A stretch of DNA of 64,000 nucleotides from Auraticoccus monumenti (GTDB lineage Bacteria; Actinomycetota; Actinomycetes; Propionibacteriales; Propionibacteriaceae). The notes under the pieces are model-generated. The model saw nothing but the letters and a program-made list of their open reading frames with translations. It ran no database searches and was not told the origin of the DNA. Positions 47,728-57,594 of this stretch are shown piece by piece. The translations under genes were made by a program, and so were the position numbers. Numbering within the stretch: position 1 is the first letter of the stretch; each line of letters begins with the position of its first letter. The DNA lies in contig NZ_LT629688.1 of NCBI RefSeq assembly GCF_900101785.1, positions 4,030,001 through 4,094,000 on the forward strand, in the 5' to 3' direction.

Positions 47728-48407
47728 CCCCCCTCGACGTCCCGATCGAGATCGGCCGCGACGAGGCCCGCCGGCTGGCCGCCGAGGAGCTCGGCCGGGC
47801 CCGCTACGACCTGCAGGTGCCGGAGTGGCTGCAGGACCTGCTCGCCCGGGCGCAACGGGCGCTGTACTGGCTGATGGAGCGCCTCGGGGAGCTGGTGGAG
47901 CGCACCCTGGAGCTCTCCCCCTCCGGCGGTGGCGGCGGGGACAGCTCGCCGTGGCTGGTGGTCGGCGTGGTGCTGCTGCTGGTCGCGCTGGCCGTCCTGG
48001 TGTGGCGGGTCGGGCTGCCCCGGCTCAACCGGCGCACCGAGGACGCCGAGGTCTCCACCGAGGCCGAGGTCTCGGCCGCGCAGTACCGCACGCTCGCCGA
48101 GCAGGCCGGCGCGGCCGGGGACTGGGCCGGTGCGGTGCTGGAGGAGTTCCGCTCGCTGGTGCGCGAGCTGGAGCACCTGACCGTGATCGACCCCCGACCC
48201 AGCCGCACCGCCCTCGAGGTCGCCTGGCGGGCGTCGCTGGCGGTGCCGACGGCCGAGCCGGACCTGCGCGCGGCCGCCGGTGTCTTCAACGACGTGGTCT
48301 ACGGCCGCACCCCGGCCACCCCGGAACGCTGGCAGCAGCTCCGCACCCTGGCCGACCAGGCGCTCGCCGAGGCCCGGACCGCCGACCTCAGCGGGGTGCC
48401 CGCATGA
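47724..48407 (+). CDS. DUF4129 domain membrane protein
   Basis: 227 residues. N-terminal amphipathic segment with IGRDEARRLAAEELGRARYD, one helix at about 72-94 (SPWLVVGVVLLLVALAVLVW) and a cytoplasmic DUF4129 domain (QYRTLAEQAGAAGDWAGAVL, then the acidic and arginine-rich PRPSRTALEVAWRA). DUF4129 is usually the C-terminal part of transglutaminase-like proteins; here it is a separate protein and no transglutaminase gene is present. Overlaps both neighbours by 4 bp. Confidence 0.88.
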   Translation: MTPLDVPIEIGRDEARRLAAEELGRARYDLQVPEWLQDLLARAQRALYWLMERLGELVERTLELSPSGGGGGDSSPWLVVGVVLLLVALAVLVWRVGLPRLNRRTEDAEVSTEAEVSAAQYRTLAEQAGAAGDWAGAVLEEFRSLVRELEHLTVIDPRPSRTALEVAWRASLAVPTAEPDLRAAAGVFNDVVYGRTPATPERWQQLRTLADQALAEARTADLSGVPA

Positions 48408-49510
48408 GGGCCTGGCTGCGCCGGCCCTGGGTGCGGGCCCTGCTGGCGCTGCTCGCCGCGCTGCTGGTGCTGGTGGCCGTGGGCGGCGTCTGGGGACTGC
48501 TGGAGCGCCGACCCGGTGACCCCCGCTCGGACCGACCCGACGGGACGTCCGCGCTGGCCGCGCTGGTCGGCGACCAGGGCGTGGACGTCCGGGTGGCCTC
48601 CTCGGTGCCCTCGGCCGGCCGTGGTCCCGACGCCCCGTGGACGCTCGTGGTCGGGCTGCCGGACGACCTTCGGCCCGAGCAGTGGGACCGCCTGCTGGCC
48701 GACGGGCCCACCGACGTCGTGCTGCTCTCCCCCGGCGCGCCCACCACCGAGCACCTCGGGCTGCCGGTGCAGGTGGCCGCGGCGACCAGCCCGGTGGCCC
48801 AGCCCGGGTGCACCGACCCCTCGGCCGAGCGCGCCGGCAGCACCGCCTCCGCGGCGGCGTCCCGGGCCTACACCGGCAGCGGGCTGGCCTGCTATGCGCT
48901 GGGTCCCGGCTCGGGCTACCTGCAGCTCCCGCACCGGGGCACCACCGTGCACCTGCTCGGCACCGGCTGGGCCAACGGGGAGCTGCTCGAGGAGGGCAAC
49001 GCCTCCTTCGCGATGCAGGTGCTGGGCCGACACGCCGAGCTGGTCTGGCTGACCGCTCCCGAGCCCGAGCCGGAGGACACCGGTCCGACCGGGCCCGAGG
49101 CGCCGTCGCTGCTGCCGCCGTGGTGGCTGCTGGCCTGCCTGCAGGTGCTGGTGGCCTTCGCCGCGCTGCTGGTGTGGCGCGGCCGGCGGCTCGGCCCGAT
49201 CGTGACCGAGGGCCTGCCGGTCGTGGTGCCGGCCGGGGAGGCGGTCGAGGGGCACGGCCGTCTCTACCACCGCATCGGCGCCCGCGAGCACGCGGCGGAG
49301 GTGCTGCGGGGTGCCACCCTGTCCCGGCTCGGACGCCGGCTGGGCCCCAGCGACCCGCTGGCCCTGGTCGAGGTGGTCGGTACCCAGACCGGGCTGCAGA
49401 CCGAGTGGCTGCGCTCGGTGCTCACCGGCCCGGCGCCCACCGACGACGCCGGACTAGCCCGGCTCGCCACCCAGCTCCACGAGATCGAGGAGCGGGTCCG
49501 CACCAGCTGA
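48404..49510 (+). CDS. DUF4350 domain membrane protein
   Basis: 368 residues. Helices at about 8-32 (VRALLALLAALLVLVAVGGV) and 241-262 (WWLLACLQVLVAFAALLVWR). The extracytoplasmic part between them has the Rossmann-like DUF4350 pattern (DGTSALAALVGDQGVDVRVA, then LLSPGAPTTEHLGLPV, then HLLGTGWANGELLEEGNASF). The C-terminal cytoplasmic tail holds YHRIGAREHAAEVLRGATLS. Unknown role in the MoxR module. ATGA overlap with the gene before. Confidence 0.87.
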   Translation: MRAWLRRPWVRALLALLAALLVLVAVGGVWGLLERRPGDPRSDRPDGTSALAALVGDQGVDVRVASSVPSAGRGPDAPWTLVVGLPDDLRPEQWDRLLADGPTDVVLLSPGAPTTEHLGLPVQVAAATSPVAQPGCTDPSAERAGSTASAAASRAYTGSGLACYALGPGSGYLQLPHRGTTVHLLGTGWANGELLEEGNASFAMQVLGRHAELVWLTAPEPEPEDTGPTGPEAPSLLPPWWLLACLQVLVAFAALLVWRGRRLGPIVTEGLPVVVPAGEAVEGHGRLYHRIGAREHAAEVLRGATLSRLGRRLGPSDPLALVEVVGTQTGLQTEWLRSVLTGPAPTDDAGLARLATQLHEIEERVRTS

Positions 49511-49557
49511 GCGACCCGCCCGGACCACCCACCACCGACCCACCCCGAGAGGCAGAC

Positions 49558-50529
<972 letters not shown>

Positions 50530-50542
50530 GCCGGGGACGACG

Positions 50543-51835
50543 ATGGTGCTGACCTGGCGCCCGCTGGCGCTGGCCCTGCTGGAGGTCCCGCTGGTGGTGT
50601 GGCTGGGGACGTGGTGGGGCTGGCTGGTCGCCGCCGGCGTCGTGGTGGCGGTGGTGGTGCTGGACGTCGTGCTGGCCCCGTCCCCGCGGCGTCTGGTGGT
50701 GCGCCGCGGGGGCGACACCTCGATCCGGCTCGGGCAGTCGGCCGAGGTGTGGGTCAGCGTGGCCTCCCAGGCCCGGTCCACCGCCCGCTGCCGGGTCCGC
50801 GACGCCTGGGTCCCCTCGGCCGGGGCCACCGGGGGCGTCACCTCGGTGGTGCTCCCCCCGGGTCAGCGCCGCCGCAGCACCACCGTGCTGCAGCCCACCC
50901 GCCGCGGTGACCGCCGGGCCGGGCCGGTCACCGTGCGGGTCCTCGGCCCGCTCGGGTTCGCCGGCCGGCAGGCCGACCACGAGGTGCCCTGGTCGGTCCG
51001 GGTGCTGCCCCCCTTCACCAGCCGCAAGCACCTGCCCAGCCGGCTCAACCGGCTGCGTGAGCTGGACGGTCGCACCACGCTGCTGCAGCGCGGTCAGGGC
51101 ACCGAGTTCGACAGCCTCCGCGAGTACGTCCCCGGCGACGACATCCGCTCCATCGACTGGCGGGGCACCGCCCGCTCCAGCACCGTGGTGGTGCGGACCT
51201 GGCGTCCCGAGCGGGACCGTCACGTCCTGGTGGTGATCGACAGCGGACGCGCCTCGGCCGGCCGCGTCGGGGACCAGCCCCGTCTCGACCTGGCCATGGA
51301 CGCCACCCTGCTGCTGGCCGCGCTGGCCAGCCGGGCCGGTGACCGGGTGGACCTGCTGGTCGCGGACCGCCAGGTGCGGGCCAGCGTCCAGCGCAAGGGG
51401 CCCTCGGAGCTGCTGTCGGCCCTGGTGCAGGCGATGGCGCCGATCGAGCCCTTCTTGATCGAGACCCACCACCGCACCCTGGCCACCGAGATCGGCTCGA
51501 GGGTCGGGCAGCGCTCGCTGGTCGTGATCCTGACCGCCCTGGACCACGCCGCGGTGACCGAGGGGCTGCTGCCCTCCCTGGCCCCGCTGCTGCGGCGTCA
51601 CCGGGTGGTCGTGGCCGCGGTGAGCGACCCGGGCAGCGAGGAGCTGCTGGCCGGCCACGACACCCCGGCGGAGGCCTACGCCGCCGCGGCGGCCGCCGTG
51701 GAGGCCGGACGCCGGGAGAGCACCGCCCGCGCGCTGCGGCAGGCGGGGCTCACGGTGGTGCAGTCACCGCCGGCCCGCTTCGCCCCGGACCTGGCCGACC
51801 ACTACCTGGCGCTGCGGAGAGCCGGCCGGGTCTGA
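50543..51835 (+). CDS. DUF58 domain protein
   Basis: 430 residues. Two helices at the N-terminus (about 8-45). A beta-rich region follows, then the DUF58 core FDSLREYVPGDDIRSIDWRG with its downstream TARSSTVVVRTWRPER. A MIDAS-like stretch, HVLVVIDSGRAS, sits in the vWA-like fold. It works with MoxR in the family model, with substrate unknown. ATG 50543 after GGGGACGACG is a weak ribosome site; translational coupling to moxR is likely. Confidence 0.88.
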   Translation: MVLTWRPLALALLEVPLVVWLGTWWGWLVAAGVVVAVVVLDVVLAPSPRRLVVRRGGDTSIRLGQSAEVWVSVASQARSTARCRVRDAWVPSAGATGGVTSVVLPPGQRRRSTTVLQPTRRGDRRAGPVTVRVLGPLGFAGRQADHEVPWSVRVLPPFTSRKHLPSRLNRLRELDGRTTLLQRGQGTEFDSLREYVPGDDIRSIDWRGTARSSTVVVRTWRPERDRHVLVVIDSGRASAGRVGDQPRLDLAMDATLLLAALASRAGDRVDLLVADRQVRASVQRKGPSELLSALVQAMAPIEPFLIETHHRTLATEIGSRVGQRSLVVILTALDHAAVTEGLLPSLAPLLRRHRVVVAAVSDPGSEELLAGHDTPAEAYAAAAAAVEAGRRESTARALRQAGLTVVQSPPARFAPDLADHYLALRRAGRV

Positions 51836-51866
51836 CGGCCTCGTCCCGGACCGGCTGCGCCCGGGG

Positions 51867-54104
51867 TCACCCGGCACCGACCAGCAGGGCCGCGTCGGCG
51901 GTGGTCCGGTCCACCGAGCGGTGCCAGCGACCGGGGCCCACCGTGGCGGGCGGTCGACCAGGCAGGTGGATCCGGGCCGTCGTCCCCGGCGGCACCAGCA
52001 CCTCCAGCCGGAAAACCTCCGCGTCCTGGCGCCAGGAGGCGCCGAGCTCCCCGCGGGGACCGTGGAGGAAGAACTCCGCGTGCTCCAGGTCCCCGCGTGC
52101 GGCCGGGTCCACCACGAAGGAGGACCACTGCGGCCCCAGCATCCGCACCCCCGCCACGTCCTCGTAGAGCCACCGGGTCATCGCCCCCATGAAGAAGTGG
52201 TTGCGCGAGCGCGAGACCGGGTTCCACATCTCCAGCAGGGTGGTCTCCCCGGCGTCGCGCCAGGCCCCCCAGCTCGGCGCGGTGCGACCGGTGGCCACCG
52301 CCAGCGCCACGTCCGCCCGGCCGGCCCGGGTGAGGACGCCGAAGAGCTCCGACAGCCCGAGGGCGCCGGCGTCGTGCCGGTTGCCGCGCTCGGCCAGGGA
52401 CGTCACCAGCCCGTCCACCACAGCCGCGACGTGCTCGGGCGGGGTGATCTGGAAGGCCAGCGGCAGGACGTTGGCCGTCTGCCGGTAGCCGGGCCCGCTG
52501 CGGTACCAGCCCCGCTCGCGGTCGAGGAAGGCGTCGTTGACGGCGGCGGCCAGCTGGTCGGCGGAGCGTCGCAGACCGTCCGCCCGGGACGCCTCCCCGC
52601 CGCTGCGGGTCACCAGCGCCGCGGCCGTGCGGAGCGCCCGGACCAGGTAGCAGCTGGCCGCCACCCGGGGGTCGTCGTGCTCGGGGGTCCCGGTGCTGCC
52701 GGGGGCGAGGTAGTCTCCGAGGACGCCGGTGGCCAGGCCCGCGTCGTCCAGCCGCCCCAGCTCGCGGTCCAGGTGGCGCAGCACCCCCGGCAGGTGGCGC
52801 GGCACCAGCCCCGGGACGTCGTACCAGGTGTCGAGGCGGTCGAGCAGGTGGACGTAGAGGGTGGTCCACTCGGGCGCCTCGATCAGACCCCAGCCCGGGG
52901 TCGGCACGATCACCGGGAGCTGCCCGTCCGCGGTCTGGCTGTCGGCGATGTCGTCCAGCCACTTGGTCAGCAGCCGGCGCAGGTCGTACTGGTGCAGCAT
53001 CGTCTCCAGCGCGACGTGGACGTCCCCGGTCCACCCGTTCTTCTCGTAGACCGGGGTGTCGGTGGGCAGGTGGTGCAGGTTGTTGCGCACCGTCAGCCGC
53101 ATCGCGCGGTCGATCCAGGTGAGCACCTCGTCGCTGCAGCCGAACCGGCTGGCCGTGGCCACGTCGCTGTGGGCGTGCCGGGCCAGCAGCTCGACCTGGT
53201 CGGGCTCGGTGACCCCCTCGACCTCGACGAAGCGGAAGCCCTTGTAGCTGAACCGCGGCTCCCAGCTGCGGGTGTGCTCGCCGACCACGAACTCGTCGGT
53301 GTCGAGCCGGTCGGCGTGCACGTGCTCGTTCTCCGCCACCACGCCCGCGGCGTCGGCCCGCTCGCCGAAGCGCAGCCGGACCCGCGTCCCGGGCGCGGCG
53401 CCGGGCAGGCCGACCCGCACCCAGCCGGCCAGCTGGGTGCCGAAGTCGGCGACCAGCCGGTCCCCGGCCCGGGTCCAGCGGACCGGCGGCAGGGAGGCCA
53501 CCACCCGGACCGGCTCGTGCTGCTGGGCCACCAGGGTGCCGGCGGGCGGCTCGGCCAGCCGGACCGGCGCCCACCCGGTGGCGTCATAGCCCGGCCGGTC
53601 CCAGCCCCGAGGCTCCGCCCGGGCGTCGAAGGTCTCCCCCTCGTAGAGGGAGTCCGATCGGGTGCCGCCCGGCGCCCAGCGCCACGTGGTGTCGCTGCCG
53701 AGGACGGCCACCGGCTGGTCGACGGCGTCGAGGAGCTCGACCTGGACCCTGGCCATCCGCGGCCCCCGCCAGGGCGGCTCGTGCCAGCCCCACACGTTGG
53801 GGGTGGTCATCGCGTAGAAGCCGCGCCCCAGCTCCACCCCCACGACCGCCGGGCCGGCCCCGAGCGCCACCGGGTAGCTGCTGTGGATGATGCGGCGGTG
53901 GTAGGCGGTGAACCCGGACTCCAGCCGGGCGTCGCTGACCGGCTCGCCGTTCAGCGTGGTGCGGTGCAGCCCCAGACCGGCAACGTGGACGACCGCCCGG
54001 ACCACCCCGGCGGGGACGTCCAGCTCCCCGCGCAGCAGCGGGGCCACCGGGCCGTCCTCACCGCTGGTGACCCACCGGGCCGACCAGTCGACCGGGCCCG
54101 TCAC
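51867..54104 (-). CDS. Alpha-L-rhamnosidase (GH78)
   Basis: Hydrolyses terminal alpha-L-rhamnosides; 745 residues, no signal peptide, so it acts on imported oligosaccharides. N-terminal beta domain: VHVAGLGLHRTTLNGEPVSD and ARLESGFTAYHRRIIHSSYP. Catalytic (alpha/alpha)6 barrel: LHHLPTDTPVYEKNGWTGDV aligns with the DERxGWxGD segment, with Glu as general acid. WRDAGETTLLEMWNPVSRSR and HFFMGAMTRWLYEDVAGVR are near the end. GTG 54104 overlaps the permease stop by 4 bp. Confidence 0.9.
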   Translation of the reverse strand: MTGPVDWSARWVTSGEDGPVAPLLRGELDVPAGVVRAVVHVAGLGLHRTTLNGEPVSDARLESGFTAYHRRIIHSSYPVALGAGPAVVGVELGRGFYAMTTPNVWGWHEPPWRGPRMARVQVELLDAVDQPVAVLGSDTTWRWAPGGTRSDSLYEGETFDARAEPRGWDRPGYDATGWAPVRLAEPPAGTLVAQQHEPVRVVASLPPVRWTRAGDRLVADFGTQLAGWVRVGLPGAAPGTRVRLRFGERADAAGVVAENEHVHADRLDTDEFVVGEHTRSWEPRFSYKGFRFVEVEGVTEPDQVELLARHAHSDVATASRFGCSDEVLTWIDRAMRLTVRNNLHHLPTDTPVYEKNGWTGDVHVALETMLHQYDLRRLLTKWLDDIADSQTADGQLPVIVPTPGWGLIEAPEWTTLYVHLLDRLDTWYDVPGLVPRHLPGVLRHLDRELGRLDDAGLATGVLGDYLAPGSTGTPEHDDPRVAASCYLVRALRTAAALVTRSGGEASRADGLRRSADQLAAAVNDAFLDRERGWYRSGPGYRQTANVLPLAFQITPPEHVAAVVDGLVTSLAERGNRHDAGALGLSELFGVLTRAGRADVALAVATGRTAPSWGAWRDAGETTLLEMWNPVSRSRNHFFMGAMTRWLYEDVAGVRMLGPQWSSFVVDPAARGDLEHAEFFLHGPRGELGASWRQDAEVFRLEVLVPPGTTARIHLPGRPPATVGPGRWHRSVDRTTADAALLVGAG

Positions 54105-55006
54105 AGCTTGACCGCGCTCTGGGAGAGGCCGGAGACGAAATAGCGCATCAGCACCAGCACCAGCACCGCGATGGGCAGCGAGGCGATGGTGAAGGCCGCC
54201 AGCTGGATGTTGAAGCTGTCCAGGTTCGGCGAGAACGCGGGCGGGGTGAAGCTGGTGATGGCCACCGACACCGTGGAGTCCCCGCCCTGCAGCACCAGCG
54301 AGGGCAGCACGTAGTCGCCGTAGAGGCTGACCACGTTCAGCAGCGCCAGGGCGATCACCAGCGGGCGGGCCAGCGGGGCGGCGATGTAGAGGAAGATCCA
54401 CAGGTGCCCGGCGCCGTCGAGCTTGGCGGCCTCGAACAGCTCCTCGGGGATGGCCTCGATCGCGCTGCGGAGCACCACCACGCCGAGCGCCTGGCCACCG
54501 GCCAGGTAGGGCAGGATCAGCCCCCACGAGGTGCCGATCAGGCCGAGGTCGACGATCTGCACGTACAGCGGGATCAGCGTGATGAACCCGGGGATGAGCA
54601 GCAGGCCGAAGATGGTGAAGAACCAGAGCTCCTTCTCCCGGAACCGCAGCCGGGCGAAGGCGTAGCCGCTGGCCAGGGTGGTGAGGGCGATCCCCAGCAC
54701 CGAGACCGTCACGATGACGAACGTGCTGAGGTAGGCGTCCTTGCTGGCCTCCCAGGCGAAGGCCAGGTTCTGCCACCGCGGGGAGCTGGGGAGCCCGAAG
54801 GGCGAGACCTGCATCTCCGGCCCGGTGCGCACCGAGTTGGTCAGCATGAACCAGACCGGGACGTAGGTCAGCAGGGCGACCACGACCAGGACGGCGTTGG
54901 CCGGCAGCGAGCGCCCGCGGAGCAGGCTGCGGCGCCGCGGCACCGGTCGCAGCACCACCGCCTCGTCCTCGGCGGGCGTGGTGGGCAGGGTGGCGTAGGT
55001 CGTCAT
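54101..55006 (-). CDS. ABC sugar transporter permease (MalG type)
   Basis: 301 residues, six helices. EAAKLDGAGHLWIFLYIAAPLA is the EAA loop that meets the ATPase. The N-terminal helix is NAVLVVVALLTYVPVWFMLT. The ATPase subunit is not in the window; actinobacterial systems of this kind share a remote MsiK-like ATPase. Second permease of the operon: 4-bp overlaps on both sides. Confidence 0.92.
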   Translation of the reverse strand: MTTYATLPTTPAEDEAVVLRPVPRRRSLLRGRSLPANAVLVVVALLTYVPVWFMLTNSVRTGPEMQVSPFGLPSSPRWQNLAFAWEASKDAYLSTFVIVTVSVLGIALTTLASGYAFARLRFREKELWFFTIFGLLLIPGFITLIPLYVQIVDLGLIGTSWGLILPYLAGGQALGVVVLRSAIEAIPEELFEAAKLDGAGHLWIFLYIAAPLARPLVIALALLNVVSLYGDYVLPSLVLQGGDSTVSVAITSFTPPAFSPNLDSFNIQLAAFTIASLPIAVLVLVLMRYFVSGLSQSAVKL

Positions 55007-55917
55007 CGGTCCGTCCTCAGCACGCGCATGTTGATGATCGACAGGGCCAGCACGACGACGAAGAGGATCGTCCCGACCGCCATGCCGAAGCCGTAGTTCC
55101 CGTAGGTGATCGCCCGCTGGTACATGTAGAGCACCGGGGTGAGGGTGGCGTCACCCGGACCACCGCCGGTCAGCAGCAGCGGCACCATCAGGTTCTGGGT
55201 GACGCCGATGATGCTCAGCACCAGCAGCAGCTTCCACTGCCCGAAGGTGAGGGGCACCTCGATCCGCAGCAGCTGGTCCAGCCGGCCGGCCCCCTCCAGG
55301 GCGGAGGCCTCCAGCACCTCCCGGGGGATGGCCTTGAGCCCGGAGTAGAAGATCAGCACGTTGAACGCCGAGACCCAGGGGAAGCCCAGGAAGATCAGCG
55401 CCCAGAGCGCGAACTGCGGGTCCGAGATCCACCCCCGGGCCCAGGAGCCGAGCCCGAGGGAGTCCAGCAGGGTGTTGATCGGTCCGGCGGGTCCGTAGAG
55501 GAACTGCCAGATCAGGACCGACACCACCGGCGGGATGATCAGCGGTGCGGTGAAGACGGCCCGCCAGAAGTACTGCAGCCGCTCCGAGCGGAGCCGGAAG
55601 ATCAGCTCGGCCACGACGAAGGACGGCACCATGGCCAGCGGCACCCCGAACAGCGTCCAGATGGCCACGTTGACCGCCGACTGGTGGAAGGAGGCGTCGG
55701 CGAAGACGTCGACGAAGTTCTGCAGACCCACCCACTCCGGGGCGTTGAACCCGTCCCAGCGGGTCAGCGAGGTGTACCCGGCCCGCAGCGCCGGGTAGTA
55801 GCAGAAGACCAGCACGAGGACGACGGTGGGCAGCAGGAACCCGACCGCCGCCGCACGCTCGAGGAGCGCGCGGCGCAGCGGGGGCCTCCTGCCGGTCGTC
55901 GCGGCGAGGCTGCTCAT
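55003..55917 (-). CDS. ABC sugar transporter permease (MalF type)
   Basis: 304 residues, six helices. AVGFLLPTVVLVLVFCYYPA opens the protein, and EASALEGAGRLDQLLRIEVP is the EAA loop. ATG 55917 overlaps the binding-protein stop by 4 bp. A longer open frame continuing into the binding-protein region is out of its frame and is a shadow. Confidence 0.92.
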   Translation of the reverse strand: MSSLAATTGRRPPLRRALLERAAAVGFLLPTVVLVLVFCYYPALRAGYTSLTRWDGFNAPEWVGLQNFVDVFADASFHQSAVNVAIWTLFGVPLAMVPSFVVAELIFRLRSERLQYFWRAVFTAPLIIPPVVSVLIWQFLYGPAGPINTLLDSLGLGSWARGWISDPQFALWALIFLGFPWVSAFNVLIFYSGLKAIPREVLEASALEGAGRLDQLLRIEVPLTFGQWKLLLVLSIIGVTQNLMVPLLLTGGGPGDATLTPVLYMYQRAITYGNYGFGMAVGTILFVVVLALSIINMRVLRTDR

Positions 55918-57449
55918 CCGGCGTAGGCCTCGAAGTCGACCGGCGTGGTCCGCAGGAACTCCTCGAGCCCCTTGTCGATGATCTCGGGGTAGCGCGTGGC
56001 GACCTCGTCCGTCGTCACCTGCCCGAGCAGGTACTGCTGGAACAGCCGGCTGACCTGGTCGGCGGCCTCGGTGCTGAGCTCGGTGCCGCCGGAGATGGCG
56101 TAGATGGGCTTCGCGGCCAGCTCGGCCAGGTCGGTCATCGACGCCGGGGGCTCGGCACCGGTGAAGGTGGGCAGGAAGGCGCCGCGCTCGTTGCAGATCG
56201 ACTCGTTCCACTGCGGGGTGGAGAAGAACTGCATCCAGCTCACCACCGCGTCCAGCTTCCCCTCCTCCTGCAGGCTGCTGTCGGAGCGGGCGGTGGAGAT
56301 GTGGAACTGCCAGGCCGCGTTGGGCCCGGAGACGGCGTTGGAGCTGTCGAAGTCGGTGGCGTGCTCGTAGGAGCCGGCCAGCGAGGGCCAGGGGAAGGAC
56401 CCGACCTCGAAGTCCGAGCCGGCGTCGCGCACCGCGCCCGGGGCCCAGGTGCCGTCGTAGATCATGGCGACCTCCTGGGCGGCGAACAGGGTCCCGGGCT
56501 CGGGCGAGCCGACCGGCGGGTCCGGCGGCAGCTGCATGATCGTGTCGTCGCAGTGGTCGAACAGCTCCTTGGCCACCGGCCACCAGGCCAGCACGGCCGG
56601 GTTCTGGCGCGGGTCGAGCAGGCCCTTGCGGTAGGCGACGGCCACGTCGATGCTGGAGATGCCGGGCTCCTCGGAGTAGGCGTCGATCTGCTGCAGCTTC
56701 TCCTCCCCCAGGAAGTTGGCCATGAAGATGCGGCTCACCCAGCCGAAGCCGCTGGTGATGGGCTGGATGGCGCAGGGGGTGATGCCCTTGGCCGCGAGCG
56801 CCCGGCAGACCTCGATCAGCCCGCGGTAGTCCTGCGGCGGCTCGACGCCGGCCTCGGCGAACAGGGCGGCGTTGTAGAAGAACGCGGTGCCGACGAAGTC
56901 GCCGTTGTTGGTGTAGATGGTCTCGGGGTCGGCGGAGGTGGTCGCGTAGACCGACTGGTTGTACACGTCGCGCCACCGGGCGTTGCCCTCCACGAACGGG
57001 TTCGGGCGCTCCATGTACTCGGTGAGGTCGGTGGCGACCCCGGCGGGGAAGGAGGTCTTGACGATGGGTGCCTGCTGCCACCAGATGTCGGGCAGCTGGC
57101 CCCCGGTCGCCGCGGTCTTCATCTGGTCGACCTCGTAGGTGTAGTCCGAGCCGAGGAACTCGATGGTGATGTCGGGGTAGAGCCGGGTGAACTCCGCGGC
57201 GGCCTTCCCGAACTCCTGCAGCTGGGCCGAGCCCGGCGCCAGCTTCACACCCTCCACGGCCGGGGTGTAGCCCTGGACGCCGGTGGAGATGGTCCCCTTC
57301 CAGGTCAGGTCGGGCATCCCGTCGGGCCGCAGCCCGACCGGGGCGGACCCGCCACCACCCCCGGAGGAGCCGCCGTTGCTGCAGCCAGCGAGGGCAGCGG
57401 CGCCGGCAGCCCCGGCTGCCGCACCCAGTAGTCCGCGACGTGTGATCAT
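55914..57449 (-). CDS. ABC transporter sugar-binding lipoprotein
   Basis: 511 residues. Twin-arginine-like signal ITRRGLLGAAAGAAGAAALA ends in a LAGC lipobox, then a Gly/Ser linker. The extracellular solute-binding (family 1) fold shows in EFTRLYPDITIEFLGSDYTY, MKTAATGGQLPDIWWQQAP and AAQEVAMIYDGTWAPGAVRD. The second ATG (57449) is preferred: the first (57455) directly abuts GGAG, while the second is 6 nt away. Probably binds rhamnosides, judging from GH78 downstream. Under two LacI-type operators. Confidence 0.9.
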   Translation of the reverse strand: MITRRGLLGAAAGAAGAAALAGCSNGGSSGGGGGSAPVGLRPDGMPDLTWKGTISTGVQGYTPAVEGVKLAPGSAQLQEFGKAAAEFTRLYPDITIEFLGSDYTYEVDQMKTAATGGQLPDIWWQQAPIVKTSFPAGVATDLTEYMERPNPFVEGNARWRDVYNQSVYATTSADPETIYTNNGDFVGTAFFYNAALFAEAGVEPPQDYRGLIEVCRALAAKGITPCAIQPITSGFGWVSRIFMANFLGEEKLQQIDAYSEEPGISSIDVAVAYRKGLLDPRQNPAVLAWWPVAKELFDHCDDTIMQLPPDPPVGSPEPGTLFAAQEVAMIYDGTWAPGAVRDAGSDFEVGSFPWPSLAGSYEHATDFDSSNAVSGPNAAWQFHISTARSDSSLQEEGKLDAVVSWMQFFSTPQWNESICNERGAFLPTFTGAEPPASMTDLAELAAKPIYAISGGTELSTEAADQVSRLFQQYLLGQVTTDEVATRYPEIIDKGLEEFLRTTPVDFEAYAG

Positions 57450-57509
57450 GTCCATCTCCTTTGAGGGTCACATCTCTCGAGCAGGCGGATCCGGCTCCAG
57501 CACCGCCGC

Positions 57510-57523
57510 GTAGAAGGTTCTAC
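57510..57523. promoter_or_regulatory. LacI-type operator 1
   Basis: GTAGAAGGTTCTAC, inverted repeat GTAGAA/TTCTAC around a 2-bp centre. Upstream of the binding-protein gene. Confidence 0.7.
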
Positions 57524-57543
57524 AGTGGCGACGTGCAGAAAAC

Positions 57544-57557
57544 GTAGAACGTTATAC
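57544..57557. promoter_or_regulatory. LacI-type operator 2
   Basis: GTAGAACGTTATAC, the same repeat with the central CG typical of LacI sites and one mismatch. The centres of the two sites are 34 bp apart, about three helical turns. Confidence 0.7.
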
Positions 57558-57594
57558 ACAGAGTCGTCAAGGGTGGCGCCGGCCCTCGCCGGGA

